Shown: positions 7,933 through 17,061, counted from the first letter of the stretch. The stretch: 64,000 nt of DNA from an uncultured Bacteroidales bacterium (GCA_905234795.1 CAJOIQ010000001.1:186001-250000), one strand, 5' to 3'. Translations and numbers: made by a program. The notes: generated from the letters alone by a model not told the origin.

Positions 7933-8754
7933 ATGATGGAAGTACGCGCAAAGAAGGCCTTGGGCCAGCATTTTCTCACGGACCAGAAGGTTGCCCGGGC
8001 CATTGTGGATGCATTGGGATCGACATGCCCGGCCCCGACGGGGCATCCCATGCCCACCCTGGAAGTAGGCCCCGGCATGGGGGTGCTTACCCAGTATCTG
8101 CTGGAGCGGGAGGACATCGACCTCCGGCTCATTGAGATTGACTCCGAGAGCGTGGAATACCTCCTTACGCACTTCCAAGGCATGGAGGGGCGCCTCATGG
8201 AGGGAGACTTCCTGCGGCTCAAACTGGAGAAGATTTTTCCGTCGGCCTTTGCCATCATCGGCAATTTCCCCTACAATATCTCTTCCCAAATCTTCTTCAA
8301 GGTGCTGGACTACAAGGACCAGATTCCCGAAGTGGTGGGCATGGTGCAGAAGGAAGTGGCCGAGCGCATTGCCGAAAAGCCCGGCAGCAAAACCTACGGC
8401 ATCCTTTCCGTGTTGCTCCAGGCCTGGTACGACATTGAGTATCTGTTCACCGTGGGCTCCGGATGCTTCGCGCCCCCGCCCAAGGTAGAGAGCGCTGTCA
8501 TCCGCCTCACCCGCAACGGCCGCACCTCGCTGGGCTGCGACGAAGCCCTGTTCAAGACCGTGGTGAAAACGGCCTTCGGCCAGCGCCGCAAGATGATGCG
8601 CAACCCCCTCAAACCCCTGGCTGCCGCCAAAGCGTCCCGCGAAGGCTGGACGCAGGAGCAACTATCGGCCTTCCTGGCCCAGCCTGTCTTCTCCCAACGC
8701 CCCGAACAACTTTCCGTGGAGGACTTCGTGGAGCTTACCAACTTATTGCGGTAG
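7933..8754 (+). CDS. rsmA: 16S rRNA dimethyladenosine transferase RsmA/KsgA
   Basis: Dimethylates the two adjacent adenosines in the 3' hairpin of 16S rRNA, a late step in small-subunit assembly. A 273-residue SAM-dependent methyltransferase: KKALGQHFLTD at 7-17, SAM motif LEVGPGMGVLTQ at 43-54, ribose-binding acidic residue in LIEID (67-70), motif IV NFPYNIS at 111-117, then the small C-terminal helical domain. Between residues 28 and 42 there is a short GSTCPAPTGHPMPT insertion whose DNA is palindromic. Two tandem ATG codons (7933, 7936) are possible starts; the first is only 7 bp from the -7 box. It is divergent from aspS and convergent with the GH31 gene. Confidence 0.96.
   Translation: MMEVRAKKALGQHFLTDQKVARAIVDALGSTCPAPTGHPMPTLEVGPGMGVLTQYLLEREDIDLRLIEIDSESVEYLLTHFQGMEGRLMEGDFLRLKLEKIFPSAFAIIGNFPYNISSQIFFKVLDYKDQIPEVVGMVQKEVAERIAEKPGSKTYGILSVLLQAWYDIEYLFTVGSGCFAPPPKVESAVIRLTRNGRTSLGCDEALFKTVVKTAFGQRRKMMRNPLKPLAAAKASREGWTQEQLSAFLAQPVFSQRPEQLSVEDFVELTNLLR
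8025..8046. repeat. Short palindrome inside rsmA
   Basis: ATGCCC (8025-8030) and GGGCAT (8041-8046) can pair. A nested perfect palindrome GCCCC-GAC-GGGGC occupies 8032-8044. It encodes the extra residues just before the SAM motif, where close relatives appear to have about six fewer residues (from memory). Confidence 0.5.
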
Positions 8755-8787
8755 TGCTCTAAATGACTGATAATCAGCCACAAAAGA

Positions 8788-8821
8788 AAATTTCTTGATA
8801 CCAAACGGGATCAAGAAATTT
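8788..8821 (-). terminator. Terminator of the starch locus (GH31 end)
   Basis: AAATTTCTTGAT (8788-8799) pairs perfectly with ATCAAGAAATTT (8810-8821) around CC-AAAC-GG. Read on the minus strand the hairpin is followed by TTTTCTTTTG, so it serves the GH31 gene rather than rsmA, although the AT stem could act in both directions. Confidence 0.75.
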
Positions 8822-8849
8822 CAAAACAGTATTATAAATCAATCACTTA

Positions 8850-11201
8850 CTAAAAAGCGACAACTACCTTTTGGGCTTCATGGGCCGAAGAGGCGGGAAG
8901 GTAGACGCTGGCTTCGCGGGTGGCGGCGTTGTACTGGCATTCCAGCGGCTGGCCGTTCAGCGTGGCCTTGGGGCAGCGGGGGGCGCCGCCCAGCACCAGG
9001 GAGAGCTTACGGATAGAAGGCATGCCTTTGAAAGAACCTTCAACGGGGCCGATTTCCACCGTTACGCCGGAGGCGTTGGCGGTTTTTTCAATGCGCGTAG
9101 AGGCGTACTGCGTGGGATAGGCCTGGGAAACGCCGTCGTCTTCATAGTGCACATAGCTGCTGCGGCCGTTGCCGGGAGCAATGTAGATGCGAAACTCGTC
9201 GGAGACGGACTGCAGGTGCTGGATGCCTTCGGCGGCCAGGGGCAGGATGGCGCCGGCTTTCACAAACCAGCAGTTCTGGTCGATGGAATAGCTCAGATTC
9301 TGCACCGTACCGCCTTTCAGCATTTTGTGATGGGCCATGTCGTACCATTCGGTGCCCGAAGGAAGCCAGACCTCGCGGGAGGCCAGGCCGTCGGCGCCCA
9401 CCGGCTTGCACACAGTGGCCGCAAGGATGTTGTCTCCAAAGAAGTACTCCTGTTTCCAGGTATAAGCTTCGGCCTTTTCCGGATACTCGTAATAGAGCGG
9501 ACGGCACAGGGAAACGCCCGTCTCGTAGGCCTGCCTGGCCATATCGTAGATGTAAGGAGTAAGGGCGTAGCGCAGCTCCAGCGCCTCCTTCATATACTGG
9601 TAGTGCTCCGGGAACATCCAGATGCGGCGTTCCAGGACGGCCGAAGACGTGCTGTGGGTCTTGAAGATGGGGGAGAACACGCCGTACTGCAGCCAGCGGG
9701 TAAACAGCTCGGGATCCGTGGGATTGTCTTCCCGCTGCATGTGGCCGCCCAGGTCGTGGCCCCAGTAGCCGTAAAGCACGTTGGAGGCCGTAGCGGTGAA
9801 TTCCGGCAGGTAGCCCAGCACATCCCACTTGATGAAGGTGTCGCCGGAGAAGCCCAACTGGTAGCGATGGCTGCCCAGGCCGCCCCAGCGGTGGTAAATG
9901 AGCGGACGCTCGGCCTGTTCGGGGGCCAGGCCGCGATTACGGCGAATCTTGTCATGGAAGAAGGTGTGATTGAGCCAGAAAGTGTTGCTCAGTCCCGGCA
10001 CGTACTTGCTTTCCTTCCACTGCTGCCAGTCCAGCCACCAGAAATCCACACCCTGCTTCTCCAGGGGATGCAGCACGGAGTTGAAGTAGGCATCGGCCCA
10101 GGCGCGCTGGTCCATGCGGAAGGGCACGCTGGCGTGATAGCCGTCGCGCTTCACATAGCCCCGGGGGCCGTCATAGTCGTCGGTTCGCGACAGGTAGTCC
10201 TTCACAAAAGCGGGGTACACCTGTTCCCGCACTACAATGCCGGATGCCGGATGCAGGTTGAGGGAGGTCTTCAGATTCATGCTGTGCACCTGGTTCAGGA
10301 AGCCCTCGGGGTCCTCAATGAGGTCCCGGTTCCATGTGTAGCCGGTCCAGCCGATGCTCTGGCCGAATTCGTCCCGCCGCTGGCGCCGGGCGGCACCCCG
10401 CCAGGTCTCGTGCCAGTCCATGTCAATCACCATCACGTCGATGGGCAGTTCCCGCTGGCGGAATTCCTGTCCCAGGGTGATGAACTCCTGGTCGGTGTAG
10501 GCCCAGTAGCGGCTCCACCAGTAGCCGAAGACGAACTTCGGAGGCATGGGGATGCTGCCGGCCACCTTGGCGTAGTCGGCCAGGGCGGCCTTGTAGTCGT
10601 GGCCGTAGGCAAAGAGGTACAGGTCCTGCCGCTCGCCTTCCGGCCGGGCGGCCACCCACTCGCCCCAGTCGCTGTCGTCGGCCACAAACAGGTGCCGGGT
10701 GCTCTCGTCCACCACGGCCCAGCCGTCGCGGGATAGGATGCCTTTCTCCATGGGGTCGTTGTAATTGATCTTGTCCGGTCCCTGGCAGCCGTCCAGCGTA
10801 CGGGCGGTGCCCATCAGGTTGCCCTTGTCTTCCAGGCCGGGATGCCATTTGACCGTTTTCCCGTTCAATTTGAAGGTAACCTGGAGATTGTCGGCCGACA
10901 AAGGACCCTCGGCAGGCTTGTAATCCAGCGTGAGGGACTTGGTCTTCACCACCAGTTTGCCGCCGGACCGGGAAACGGTGAAGGAGGGAACCGGCAGGTC
11001 CCGGTTCACGATGGCCAGGGTGGCGTGGTCTTCAAACTGGCCGTCGGCCGCCCATTCCAGGCGGATGAGCCGGTCGGTGAGCACGGTGAAACGGGCATTG
11101 CCCTCAACGACCTGTGCTTTGGGGTTAGCTACGGGGTTGTTTGCGGCGAAAGCCGGGATGGCGGCCGCAACAAAAACGCTTATGAGGAATAATTTACGCA
11201 T
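8850..11201 (-). CDS. GH31 family alpha-glucosidase, secreted
   Basis: Releases glucose from the non-reducing ends of alpha-glucans or oligosaccharides, probably in the periplasm. 783 residues: signal peptide (1-19, ending AFA), an N-terminal beta-sandwich (about 25-220), a (beta/alpha)8 domain and C-terminal beta domains. The GH31 nucleophile is D391 in WWLDWQQW and the acid/base D454 in GFSGDTF. The motif KFVFGYWWSRYWAYTDQEF and DVMVIDMDWHETW are typical of the TIM-barrel start. Last gene of the starch locus and followed by a terminator. Only 6 bp separate it from the GH127-like remnant. Substrate alpha-1,4 versus alpha-1,6 cannot be told; SusB of B. thetaiotaomicron, which plays this role, belongs to a different family (GH97). 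Confidence 0.93.
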   Translation of the reverse strand: MRKLFLISVFVAAAIPAFAANNPVANPKAQVVEGNARFTVLTDRLIRLEWAADGQFEDHATLAIVNRDLPVPSFTVSRSGGKLVVKTKSLTLDYKPAEGPLSADNLQVTFKLNGKTVKWHPGLEDKGNLMGTARTLDGCQGPDKINYNDPMEKGILSRDGWAVVDESTRHLFVADDSDWGEWVAARPEGERQDLYLFAYGHDYKAALADYAKVAGSIPMPPKFVFGYWWSRYWAYTDQEFITLGQEFRQRELPIDVMVIDMDWHETWRGAARRQRRDEFGQSIGWTGYTWNRDLIEDPEGFLNQVHSMNLKTSLNLHPASGIVVREQVYPAFVKDYLSRTDDYDGPRGYVKRDGYHASVPFRMDQRAWADAYFNSVLHPLEKQGVDFWWLDWQQWKESKYVPGLSNTFWLNHTFFHDKIRRNRGLAPEQAERPLIYHRWGGLGSHRYQLGFSGDTFIKWDVLGYLPEFTATASNVLYGYWGHDLGGHMQREDNPTDPELFTRWLQYGVFSPIFKTHSTSSAVLERRIWMFPEHYQYMKEALELRYALTPYIYDMARQAYETGVSLCRPLYYEYPEKAEAYTWKQEYFFGDNILAATVCKPVGADGLASREVWLPSGTEWYDMAHHKMLKGGTVQNLSYSIDQNCWFVKAGAILPLAAEGIQHLQSVSDEFRIYIAPGNGRSSYVHYEDDGVSQAYPTQYASTRIEKTANASGVTVEIGPVEGSFKGMPSIRKLSLVLGGAPRCPKATLNGQPLECQYNAATREASVYLPASSAHEAQKVVVAF

Positions 11202-11207
11202 AATATG

Positions 11208-11781
11208 TTAATATTTCGGGAAAATGGAGAGTCTGAGGGTGGTGCTGCCATAAGGGACCAGCTCTATATAACTGACTTTCTTGCTTTCCGGAGTTACGGT
11301 CTTGGGAAGCGGAGGGGTGTATCGGCCCTCTTCCAAAGACCAGCCGCTCACCTTTACTACGGGCACCCGCAACTTCAGGGGAGCGTTTCCAGGGTCGAAG
11401 GGGAAGCCATCGGCTTTGGTTTTCACCACTTTGACATCCTTCAACCGGTTTTCTACCAGTGCATAGTTCCAAGCCCCGGCGGGCGTCATGGACCAGCTCT
11501 TGAACCCCGGGTTGGCCGATACTTTCCCGGCCAGGTTATCGTAGATGGCCGTATCTTCCTTAACATCGGCCGGGACGGCATAAGCATACAGCACGGGGCC
11601 CCGGCGCAGGGAAAGACCGCTTCAACTCTCCGGCCCAGAGCACGGAATTATAGGGGTAGGCCATAGCCTCGGGGTGGCCGGTGAGCCCGTCCCGCTGCCT
11701 TTTCAGGATTTCGGCCAGCCAGCCCTGGGCCTCAATCTTGTCAATGAGACCTTCGTCAAAGACGGCGTATTCCGGGAAAGA
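11208..11781 (-). pseudogene. Collapsed GH127/DUF1680-like gene remnant fused to GH13
   Basis: Directly after the natural end of the GH13 protein (YVLDLAV) the open frame continues with about 55 residues (FDEGLIDKIEAQGWLAEILK, QRDGLTGHPEAMAYPYNSVL, WAGELKR) that look like the start of a GH127/DUF1680 beta-L-arabinofuranosidase-type protein. Near 11615 the homology continues in another frame with SLRRGPVLYAYAVPADVKED and ends LVPYGSTTLRLSIFP, which resembles the C-terminus of the same family. The signal peptide, start codon and about 400 central residues with the active site are missing. This is therefore a deleted, frameshifted pseudogene. A C-terminal frame of 128 codons (11208-11594) is open but has no convincing start. 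Family assignment is from memory of the conserved ends. Confidence 0.65.
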
Positions 11782-13686
11782 AACAGCCAAATCCAGCACA
11801 TAAACGCCTCTGGGTGAGATTCTTACCGGACGGGTGATGTCTACGACTTCCCCCGTAACGGCGTCCCGGCCGATGTTATAATTCCGCGTCACCTCCCGGA
11901 AACGCTCCATGGGAACCGTCTGTTCCTTGTCACTTCCGTTGAGGATGACCAGCACGGTGTTTTGACTGTCGGTGCGGGCATAGACATAGCACTTGGTTGC
12001 GTTATCCGGCGTATAGTGGACGAGTTTGCCGTTGGCAACGGGGCCCGAGGTTCGACGCCAGTTCAGCAGTTTGCTGGCAAAGTCCCAGCATTCGTTCTCG
12101 TATTCCGTACGTCCTTCCGGGGTGAAGGCGCTGCGAGGGTCTTCGGCCCAGCCGCCCGGGAAATCGGCCCGCAGGGCATCCCGGCCACCCATCGCGATCT
12201 CCGTTCCGTAGTAAATCTGCGGGATGCCGCGGGTGGTGAGCAGGAAAGCCAGGCCCTGCTTGAGTTTCCAGGCGGGTTCGCCCGGCTCCATGAAGCGGGC
12301 GATATCGTGGTTGTCCAGGAAAGTGAGCACATAGGACGGATCCGGAATCAGGAAGTCTTGCGCGATGCACTCGTACAACTTGAACAGACCGGCTTCAGAG
12401 CCCTCGGAAGTGTTGCTTTCCTTTAGTATCTCCTCTTTGGCCGTGAAGGTGAGGTCGAAGTCCATCACGGTCTTCAGGTGGGAATCGGAGGCATTCAGGG
12501 CCGATCCTCCCTGCCACCAGCCGGCAGCCGAATTACGGGGATACCACCCCTCGCCCACGATGTTGAAATCCGGATATTCGTCCTCGATCTCCTTGCACCA
12601 ACGCACCATGAAGTCATAATCGGCATAGGGATAGGTGTCCATCCGGATTCCGTCGATCCGGGCATACTCTATCCACCAAATGCTATTTTGGATAAGATAG
12701 GTGGCGAGATGACGGTTCTTTTGGTTGAGGTCCGGCATTCCCCCCGAGAACCATCCGTTTACCAGAACGTCTTTTTCGCTCTGGGGAGCATGGGGGTCCA
12801 TCAAGGACCATTTGTAATGCGTGGTGGTCTGGAGTCCCTCTATACGGCGCCAACCGCCCCTTTGCCCCTGCTGCGGGCGCGGTTGGGAGGCCATTTTCCC
12901 CACTTTGCGGGCCACCTCGTTCTGGTTGAACCAGTTGGAATCCGGAATGTCTTGCATCCACCAGTGGGAACTGCCGCAGTGGTTGAAAATCATGTCCATT
13001 ACCACCTTCAGGTTCTTCCCATGCGCTGCATCGATAAAAGCGCAATACTCTTCATTGCTGCCCAGGCGAGGGTCCACCTGATAATAGTCGGAGATGGCGT
13101 ACCCGTGAGAGGCGTTGCCCTTGTTGAATTGGACGGGATTAAGCCAGATAGCCGTGATACCCAACAGGTCAAGGTAATCCAGATGGTCCTGAATGCCTTT
13201 AAGGTCTCCTCCATGGTGTCCGCCGCCATTCTGGCGATTCACGCCCCATTCTCCCAGCACATCATTCCCGGGATTCCCATTGGCGAAACGGTCCGGCATA
13301 ATCAGGTACAGGACATCGGCCGATGTAAATCCCTGCGCTCCGGGCTTGGCATTCCGTTCCCTGAGTCGGAAGGTCTGAACAGTCTTTTTCTTTCCCTCCT
13401 TGAAGGTGAATTTCAGCGTTCCCTGCGGAGCTTCTTCCGTTACCTCAAGATAAACGAAGAGGTAATTCGGATTCTGGACACCCGCCGTTTCCTTGATGCG
13501 TACACCGGGATATTCTTCCAGGCCGATTTCCGCCTTGGCGATTCCTTGCCCATAAAACAGAATCTGAACCTCATGATTCTTCATGCCGGTATACCAGAAG
13601 GGAGGATCCATCCGCTCTACGTTAACTCCCAGTACTTGGGTGCACCAGAGCAGCAGCAGGAAGGGTAAAAAGTGACGGGCTTTCAT
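11560..13686 (-). CDS. GH13 alpha-amylase/neopullulanase-type enzyme (SusA-like), C-terminally extended
   Basis: Hydrolyses alpha-1,4-glucan oligosaccharides, probably in the periplasm. I start at 13686 (MKARHFLPFLLLLWCTQVLG, a clean signal peptide) rather than at an upstream in-frame codon. An N-terminal cyclomaltodextrinase-type beta domain (about 22-110: DPPFWYTGMKNHEVQILFYG) is followed by the GH13 barrel: MPDRFANGNPGND, DMIFNHCGSSH, nucleophile D350 in GIRMDTY, acid/base E379 in IVGEGWY and the third acid in FLDNHDIAR. The natural end would be near VLDLAV (about 11782). Beyond it the frame runs into the GH127-like remnant for 73 residues. A hairpin with a T-tract lies just upstream (13710-13741), so expression may be lower than for the genes before it or come from its own weak promoter. 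Confidence 0.9.
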   Translation of the reverse strand: MKARHFLPFLLLLWCTQVLGVNVERMDPPFWYTGMKNHEVQILFYGQGIAKAEIGLEEYPGVRIKETAGVQNPNYLFVYLEVTEEAPQGTLKFTFKEGKKKTVQTFRLRERNAKPGAQGFTSADVLYLIMPDRFANGNPGNDVLGEWGVNRQNGGGHHGGDLKGIQDHLDYLDLLGITAIWLNPVQFNKGNASHGYAISDYYQVDPRLGSNEEYCAFIDAAHGKNLKVVMDMIFNHCGSSHWWMQDIPDSNWFNQNEVARKVGKMASQPRPQQGQRGGWRRIEGLQTTTHYKWSLMDPHAPQSEKDVLVNGWFSGGMPDLNQKNRHLATYLIQNSIWWIEYARIDGIRMDTYPYADYDFMVRWCKEIEDEYPDFNIVGEGWYPRNSAAGWWQGGSALNASDSHLKTVMDFDLTFTAKEEILKESNTSEGSEAGLFKLYECIAQDFLIPDPSYVLTFLDNHDIARFMEPGEPAWKLKQGLAFLLTTRGIPQIYYGTEIAMGGRDALRADFPGGWAEDPRSAFTPEGRTEYENECWDFASKLLNWRRTSGPVANGKLVHYTPDNATKCYVYARTDSQNTVLVILNGSDKEQTVPMERFREVTRNYNIGRDAVTGEVVDITRPVRISPRGVYVLDLAVSFPEYAVFDEGLIDKIEAQGWLAEILKRQRDGLTGHPEAMAYPYNSVLWAGELKRSFPAPGPRAVCLCRPGRC

Positions 13687-13709
13687 ATTGGTATTTTTAC
13701 AAAATTCAT

Positions 13710-13741
13710 AAAAAAGGGGGGCGCAAACCAAACACCCCCCC
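13710..13741 (-). terminator. Intra-operon terminator between two GH13 genes
   Basis: On the minus strand GGGGGG (13735-13741) and CCCCCC (13716-13721) form a GC stem around a 13-base loop and are followed by TTTTTT. This sits after the GH13 gene at 13804-15723 and before the next one, so it should reduce read-through within the starch locus. Confidence 0.75.
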
Positions 13742-13803
13742 TCGCTCCAATGATACAAACTACACACTAATGAACATTGGATTCCGCTGCCTCACGGCAG
13801 TGT

Positions 13804-15723
13804 TTATCGTTGGAATTCCACCACCAGCGTGCTCAGGGCAGGCACGGTGGTTTCATCCGTAAGGGTCATGCTTTCTCCGGTGAGCACGTTGTGTCCTGCA
13901 CCCAGGCCGGCCGAAATCTCTTTGAAGCGCGTCCAGGGCACTTTCTGCTCCTGGGCCGAGTTGTTGATGAACACAAACACCACCTCTTTGTCGTTGTAAC
14001 GGAAATAGCCGTAGGTGTTGTCCTGGGGGATAAAGTGCAGCGTCTTTCCGGAGTGGATCACCTCCTTTCCCTTGCGCCACTGGAACAGCGTGCGGGCATA
14101 GTCGTGCAGGTCCTTGGCGTGCGCCCATTCCTTGGTGGCCGATGCTTTCACGCGGCCCTCTTCGGTGAACAGGTTCACCTTGTCACCGGCCCAGCCTCCG
14201 GGGAAGTCCATCCGCAGACGCCCGTCGTCGCGGCGGGGGTTGCCCGTCACGAACATCATTTCGTCGCCGTAGAAGAACTGGGGAATGCCCCGTAGGGTGG
14301 CCAGTAACGTGAAAGCGATCTTCATGCGCCGCGGGTCCTGCCCGTAGGTGTCACCGATACGGGCGATGTCATGGTTGGACAGGAAGATGAGCATGTGGCT
14401 CAGGTCATGGTATATTCCATCGTGCGACAGGGCAGTGTACACGGCCGAAATGTCGGCTCCGCGGCGACCGCGTCCCGGGGCCGGGGCGCCTTCGGCGGGG
14501 ATGGGGGCCGACAGGGCCTGTGAAATGGCACCCTGCAGCGGGAAGTCCATGATGCTGGGCAGGTTGGAGTTAAATCCGTCCGTATTGGGATTGTCTTTTT
14601 GCCAGTAAGCGCAGAAATCGGGACTGGCGTGCCAGTTTTCGCCCACAATGTTAAAGTGGGGATACTCGTCGGTCACGGCCTTGGCCCACTGTGACATGGG
14701 CACTTTCTCGTTATAGAACCAGGTGTCCACCCGGAAACCGTCCAGGCCGGAATACTCTATCCACCACACGGCCCACTGCTGGAAGTACTTGAGCATGTAA
14801 GGGTTGTCCAGGTTCATGTCCGGCATCCCGCGGGAGAACCAGCCCTCTTCCATCACGGCCAGGTCGGCCTTGGAGGCGTTGGGGTCCAGGGCCAGGGACA
14901 TGGTGTGGTTGGAGTTCACGTAAGGATCGTTCATGTGTACCCAGTCCTTGAACGGCAGGTCTTTCATCCACCAGTGCTCCGTGCTGGCGTGGTTGGTAAC
15001 CACGTCCATCACCATCTTGATGCCCTTGGCGTGGGCGGCCTCCACCAGTTCCTTGTACTTCTCGTTGGTTCCGTAGCGGGGGTCGATGTGATAGTAGTCA
15101 GAGCAGGCATATCCGTGGTAGGAGCCGTGGCGGGCGTTGTCGCCCAGCAGCGGCGTGCTCCAGAGGGCCGTGGCGCCCAGGTCGGCTATGTAGTCCAGGT
15201 GGTCGATGATACCCTGGATGTCGCCGCCGTGGCGGCCCATGGGCTGCTCCCGGTTGGCCTTCTCGGCCGTGTCGGGCGTGGAGTCAATGGACGAGTCTCC
15301 GTCGGCAAAACGGTCGGGGACGATGAGGTAGATCAGGTCGGCGCTGGTATAGCTCTCCCGCCGGGCACTTCCTTTTGCGCGCTCATAAATCTGATAGGGA
15401 TAGCGCACGGTAAGCCCGTCTTTCTTGAAGACGAAGGTATAGGTGCCCGGCTGGGCCTTGGCGTCAATCTGCAGGTCAATGAACAGGTAGTTGGGGCTGT
15501 CGGCCTTGTGCAGGGCTTTGATATACACGCCAGCGGCGCCTTCCAGGGAAACATCGGCCTGGCCGATATCCTGTCCGTGCACCAGCAGCTGCAGCTGGGT
15601 GTTCATCCCGGTCCACCAGCAAAGGGGTTCTACCTGCTGGATAATCTTCTGTGCATTCATGGCATGGAGGGAACAAAGGATTCCGCAAACCAAAGCTACG
15701 TATTTTTTGGCAATTCTGTTCAT
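13804..15723 (-). CDS. GH13 neopullulanase/cyclomaltodextrinase-type enzyme (SusA-like)
   Basis: A 639-residue secreted GH13 enzyme for alpha-glucan oligosaccharides. Signal peptide MNRIAKKYVALVCGILCSLH..AQ, N-terminal beta domain opening with PLCWWTGMNTQLQLLVHGQD, then the barrel: VPDRFADGD, DVVTNHASTEHWW, nucleophile Asp in LDGFRVDTWFY, acid/base Glu in IVGENWH and the third acid in FLSNHDIAR. These are the four GH13 conserved regions, so the enzyme looks active. An unusual Pro/Ala/Arg-rich loop (PIPAEGAPAPGRGRRGADIS) sits in the C-terminal half of the barrel. It is a paralogue of the enzyme at 11560-13686 and separated from it by a terminator hairpin; upstream, the lipoprotein amylase gene ends only 3 bp away. 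Confidence 0.93.
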   Translation of the reverse strand: MNRIAKKYVALVCGILCSLHAMNAQKIIQQVEPLCWWTGMNTQLQLLVHGQDIGQADVSLEGAAGVYIKALHKADSPNYLFIDLQIDAKAQPGTYTFVFKKDGLTVRYPYQIYERAKGSARRESYTSADLIYLIVPDRFADGDSSIDSTPDTAEKANREQPMGRHGGDIQGIIDHLDYIADLGATALWSTPLLGDNARHGSYHGYACSDYYHIDPRYGTNEKYKELVEAAHAKGIKMVMDVVTNHASTEHWWMKDLPFKDWVHMNDPYVNSNHTMSLALDPNASKADLAVMEEGWFSRGMPDMNLDNPYMLKYFQQWAVWWIEYSGLDGFRVDTWFYNEKVPMSQWAKAVTDEYPHFNIVGENWHASPDFCAYWQKDNPNTDGFNSNLPSIMDFPLQGAISQALSAPIPAEGAPAPGRGRRGADISAVYTALSHDGIYHDLSHMLIFLSNHDIARIGDTYGQDPRRMKIAFTLLATLRGIPQFFYGDEMMFVTGNPRRDDGRLRMDFPGGWAGDKVNLFTEEGRVKASATKEWAHAKDLHDYARTLFQWRKGKEVIHSGKTLHFIPQDNTYGYFRYNDKEVVFVFINNSAQEQKVPWTRFKEISAGLGAGHNVLTGESMTLTDETTVPALSTLVVEFQR

Positions 15724-15726
15724 GGT

Positions 15727-17061
15727 CTATTCCCAGATTTGGAACTGATAGGCCCCGAATTTCTGTGAGGCGGGGATGCCGTTCTTGCCGGACACGGGCT
15801 CCGGGAAGTTGGCCTCTACCTCATTTCCGCTCACATTTACGGCCAGCAGGCCACCGTTTTCGTAGTATACAAACAGCACGCGGCCGCTTTCATACAGTTT
15901 GCAGGCACCCTTGCGGTTCAGTTTGGATACCGCCTGCATGGCCTCCTGGTACTTCTTGGTAAACTCCGGCATGGCGTTCCAGTTGAACGTCTGCGTGTTG
16001 AAGAAGTTGATGGTCTTGTTGTTGCCGGCTTCCTGGTTGCCGTAAATCATGGAGGAGCCGTTGAGGCCGGCCATCAGGATATAGGCGGCCAGGCTGCCGT
16101 CCAGGCTCTTGAACTGCCCGGCGGGGGTGTCGGACGTGAGGTCGTCGTGGTTGGTGATGAAGTAGAGCTTGGTCTTGGGCGCCGGGGCCTTGTCCTGGTC
16201 ACCTTTGTACCAGTTGGCGAAATTGCTCAGAGCGCCGCCGCCGATCAGGGTGATCATCTGCCGCTTCATGGCGCGGTCGAAGATGATATCAAAGCCATCG
16301 TCAAACATCCGTTCGTAGTCAGATTCGGCCAACATGAGAAATCCCGGCTTGAGTTCCTTCAGTTTGCCGATGGCTTCTTTCCAAAAGTCGTCGCGTACGC
16401 CGTGGGCATAGTCGCAGCGGTACCCGTCAATGCCCAGTTCCGTCACCCAGTACTCCAGCGCATCTTCCATGGCGGCCCACAGCTCTTTCTTGCTGTAGTC
16501 CAGCTGGGCCACGTCCTTCCATTCCCCGTCTTTGGTGGGCCAGGCGATGCTGCCGTCGGCCTTGTGCTCATACCATTCGGGGTGTTCCGTAATCCACACG
16601 TTGTCCCAGGAGGTGTGGTTGGCTACCCAGTCGAACATCACCTTCATGCCCTTGGCGTGCGCAGCGTCCACCAGCGATTTCAGTTCCTCCAGCGTTCCGT
16701 AGCTGGCGTTCACGGCCTTGAAGTTTTTGATGCAGTAGGGTGAGCCGATGGCTTTTTCCTTGCCCTCGGCATAGACGGGCATCAGATAAAAGACATCGGT
16801 GCCCAGGGCCTTGATGTCGTCCAGACGGTTCTGGATCTTCCCAAAGGCGCCGCTGCTGCCGTACAGTTTGGGGTTCACCTGGTAAATCTGATAATGGTCA
16901 CGCGCGGTGGCGGGCAGGGACAGCAGTTCCTTGGCGTAACTGCCGGTTGTGGTGTTCCCGTTTTCGGGATTGGTAGTGATAATCTTGGCCGCCATCGGCT
17001 TGCTGCAGGCGCAGACCAGCATGATGGAAAGGGCGAACAGGGCTATTCTTGTGTGTTTCAT
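15727..17061 (-). CDS. GH13 alpha-amylase lipoprotein (surface amylase, SusG-like role)
   Basis: A 444-residue protein from the chosen start at 17061 (MKHTRIALFALSIMLVCACS, lipobox VCAC); an earlier in-frame codon adds 21 unlikely residues. GH13 motifs: DVFYLMPVYAEG, MFDWVANHTSWDN, nucleophile Asp in GIDGYRCDYAHGV, acid/base Glu in LMLAESDYE and FITNHDD. The lipid anchor suggests display at the outer membrane, where it would cut starch for import by the neighbouring SusCD pair, as SusG does. It is much shorter than SusG (692 residues) and carries no CBM58-like insertion; the starch-binding modules are instead on the adjacent SusE/F-like protein. It starts 55 bp after that gene. Confidence 0.9.
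   Translation of the reverse strand: MKHTRIALFALSIMLVCACSKPMAAKIITTNPENGNTTTGSYAKELLSLPATARDHYQIYQVNPKLYGSSGAFGKIQNRLDDIKALGTDVFYLMPVYAEGKEKAIGSPYCIKNFKAVNASYGTLEELKSLVDAAHAKGMKVMFDWVANHTSWDNVWITEHPEWYEHKADGSIAWPTKDGEWKDVAQLDYSKKELWAAMEDALEYWVTELGIDGYRCDYAHGVRDDFWKEAIGKLKELKPGFLMLAESDYERMFDDGFDIIFDRAMKRQMITLIGGGALSNFANWYKGDQDKAPAPKTKLYFITNHDDLTSDTPAGQFKSLDGSLAAYILMAGLNGSSMIYGNQEAGNNKTINFFNTQTFNWNAMPEFTKKYQEAMQAVSKLNRKGACKLYESGRVLFVYYENGGLLAVNVSGNEVEANFPEPVSGKNGIPASQKFGAYQFQIWE

Noticed and set aside
11208-11594. Independent 128-residue gene after the GH13 gene
   Set aside because: It has no signal peptide, starts in the middle of a conserved C-terminal segment, and its missing upstream part is found in another frame; it is a pseudogene fragment.
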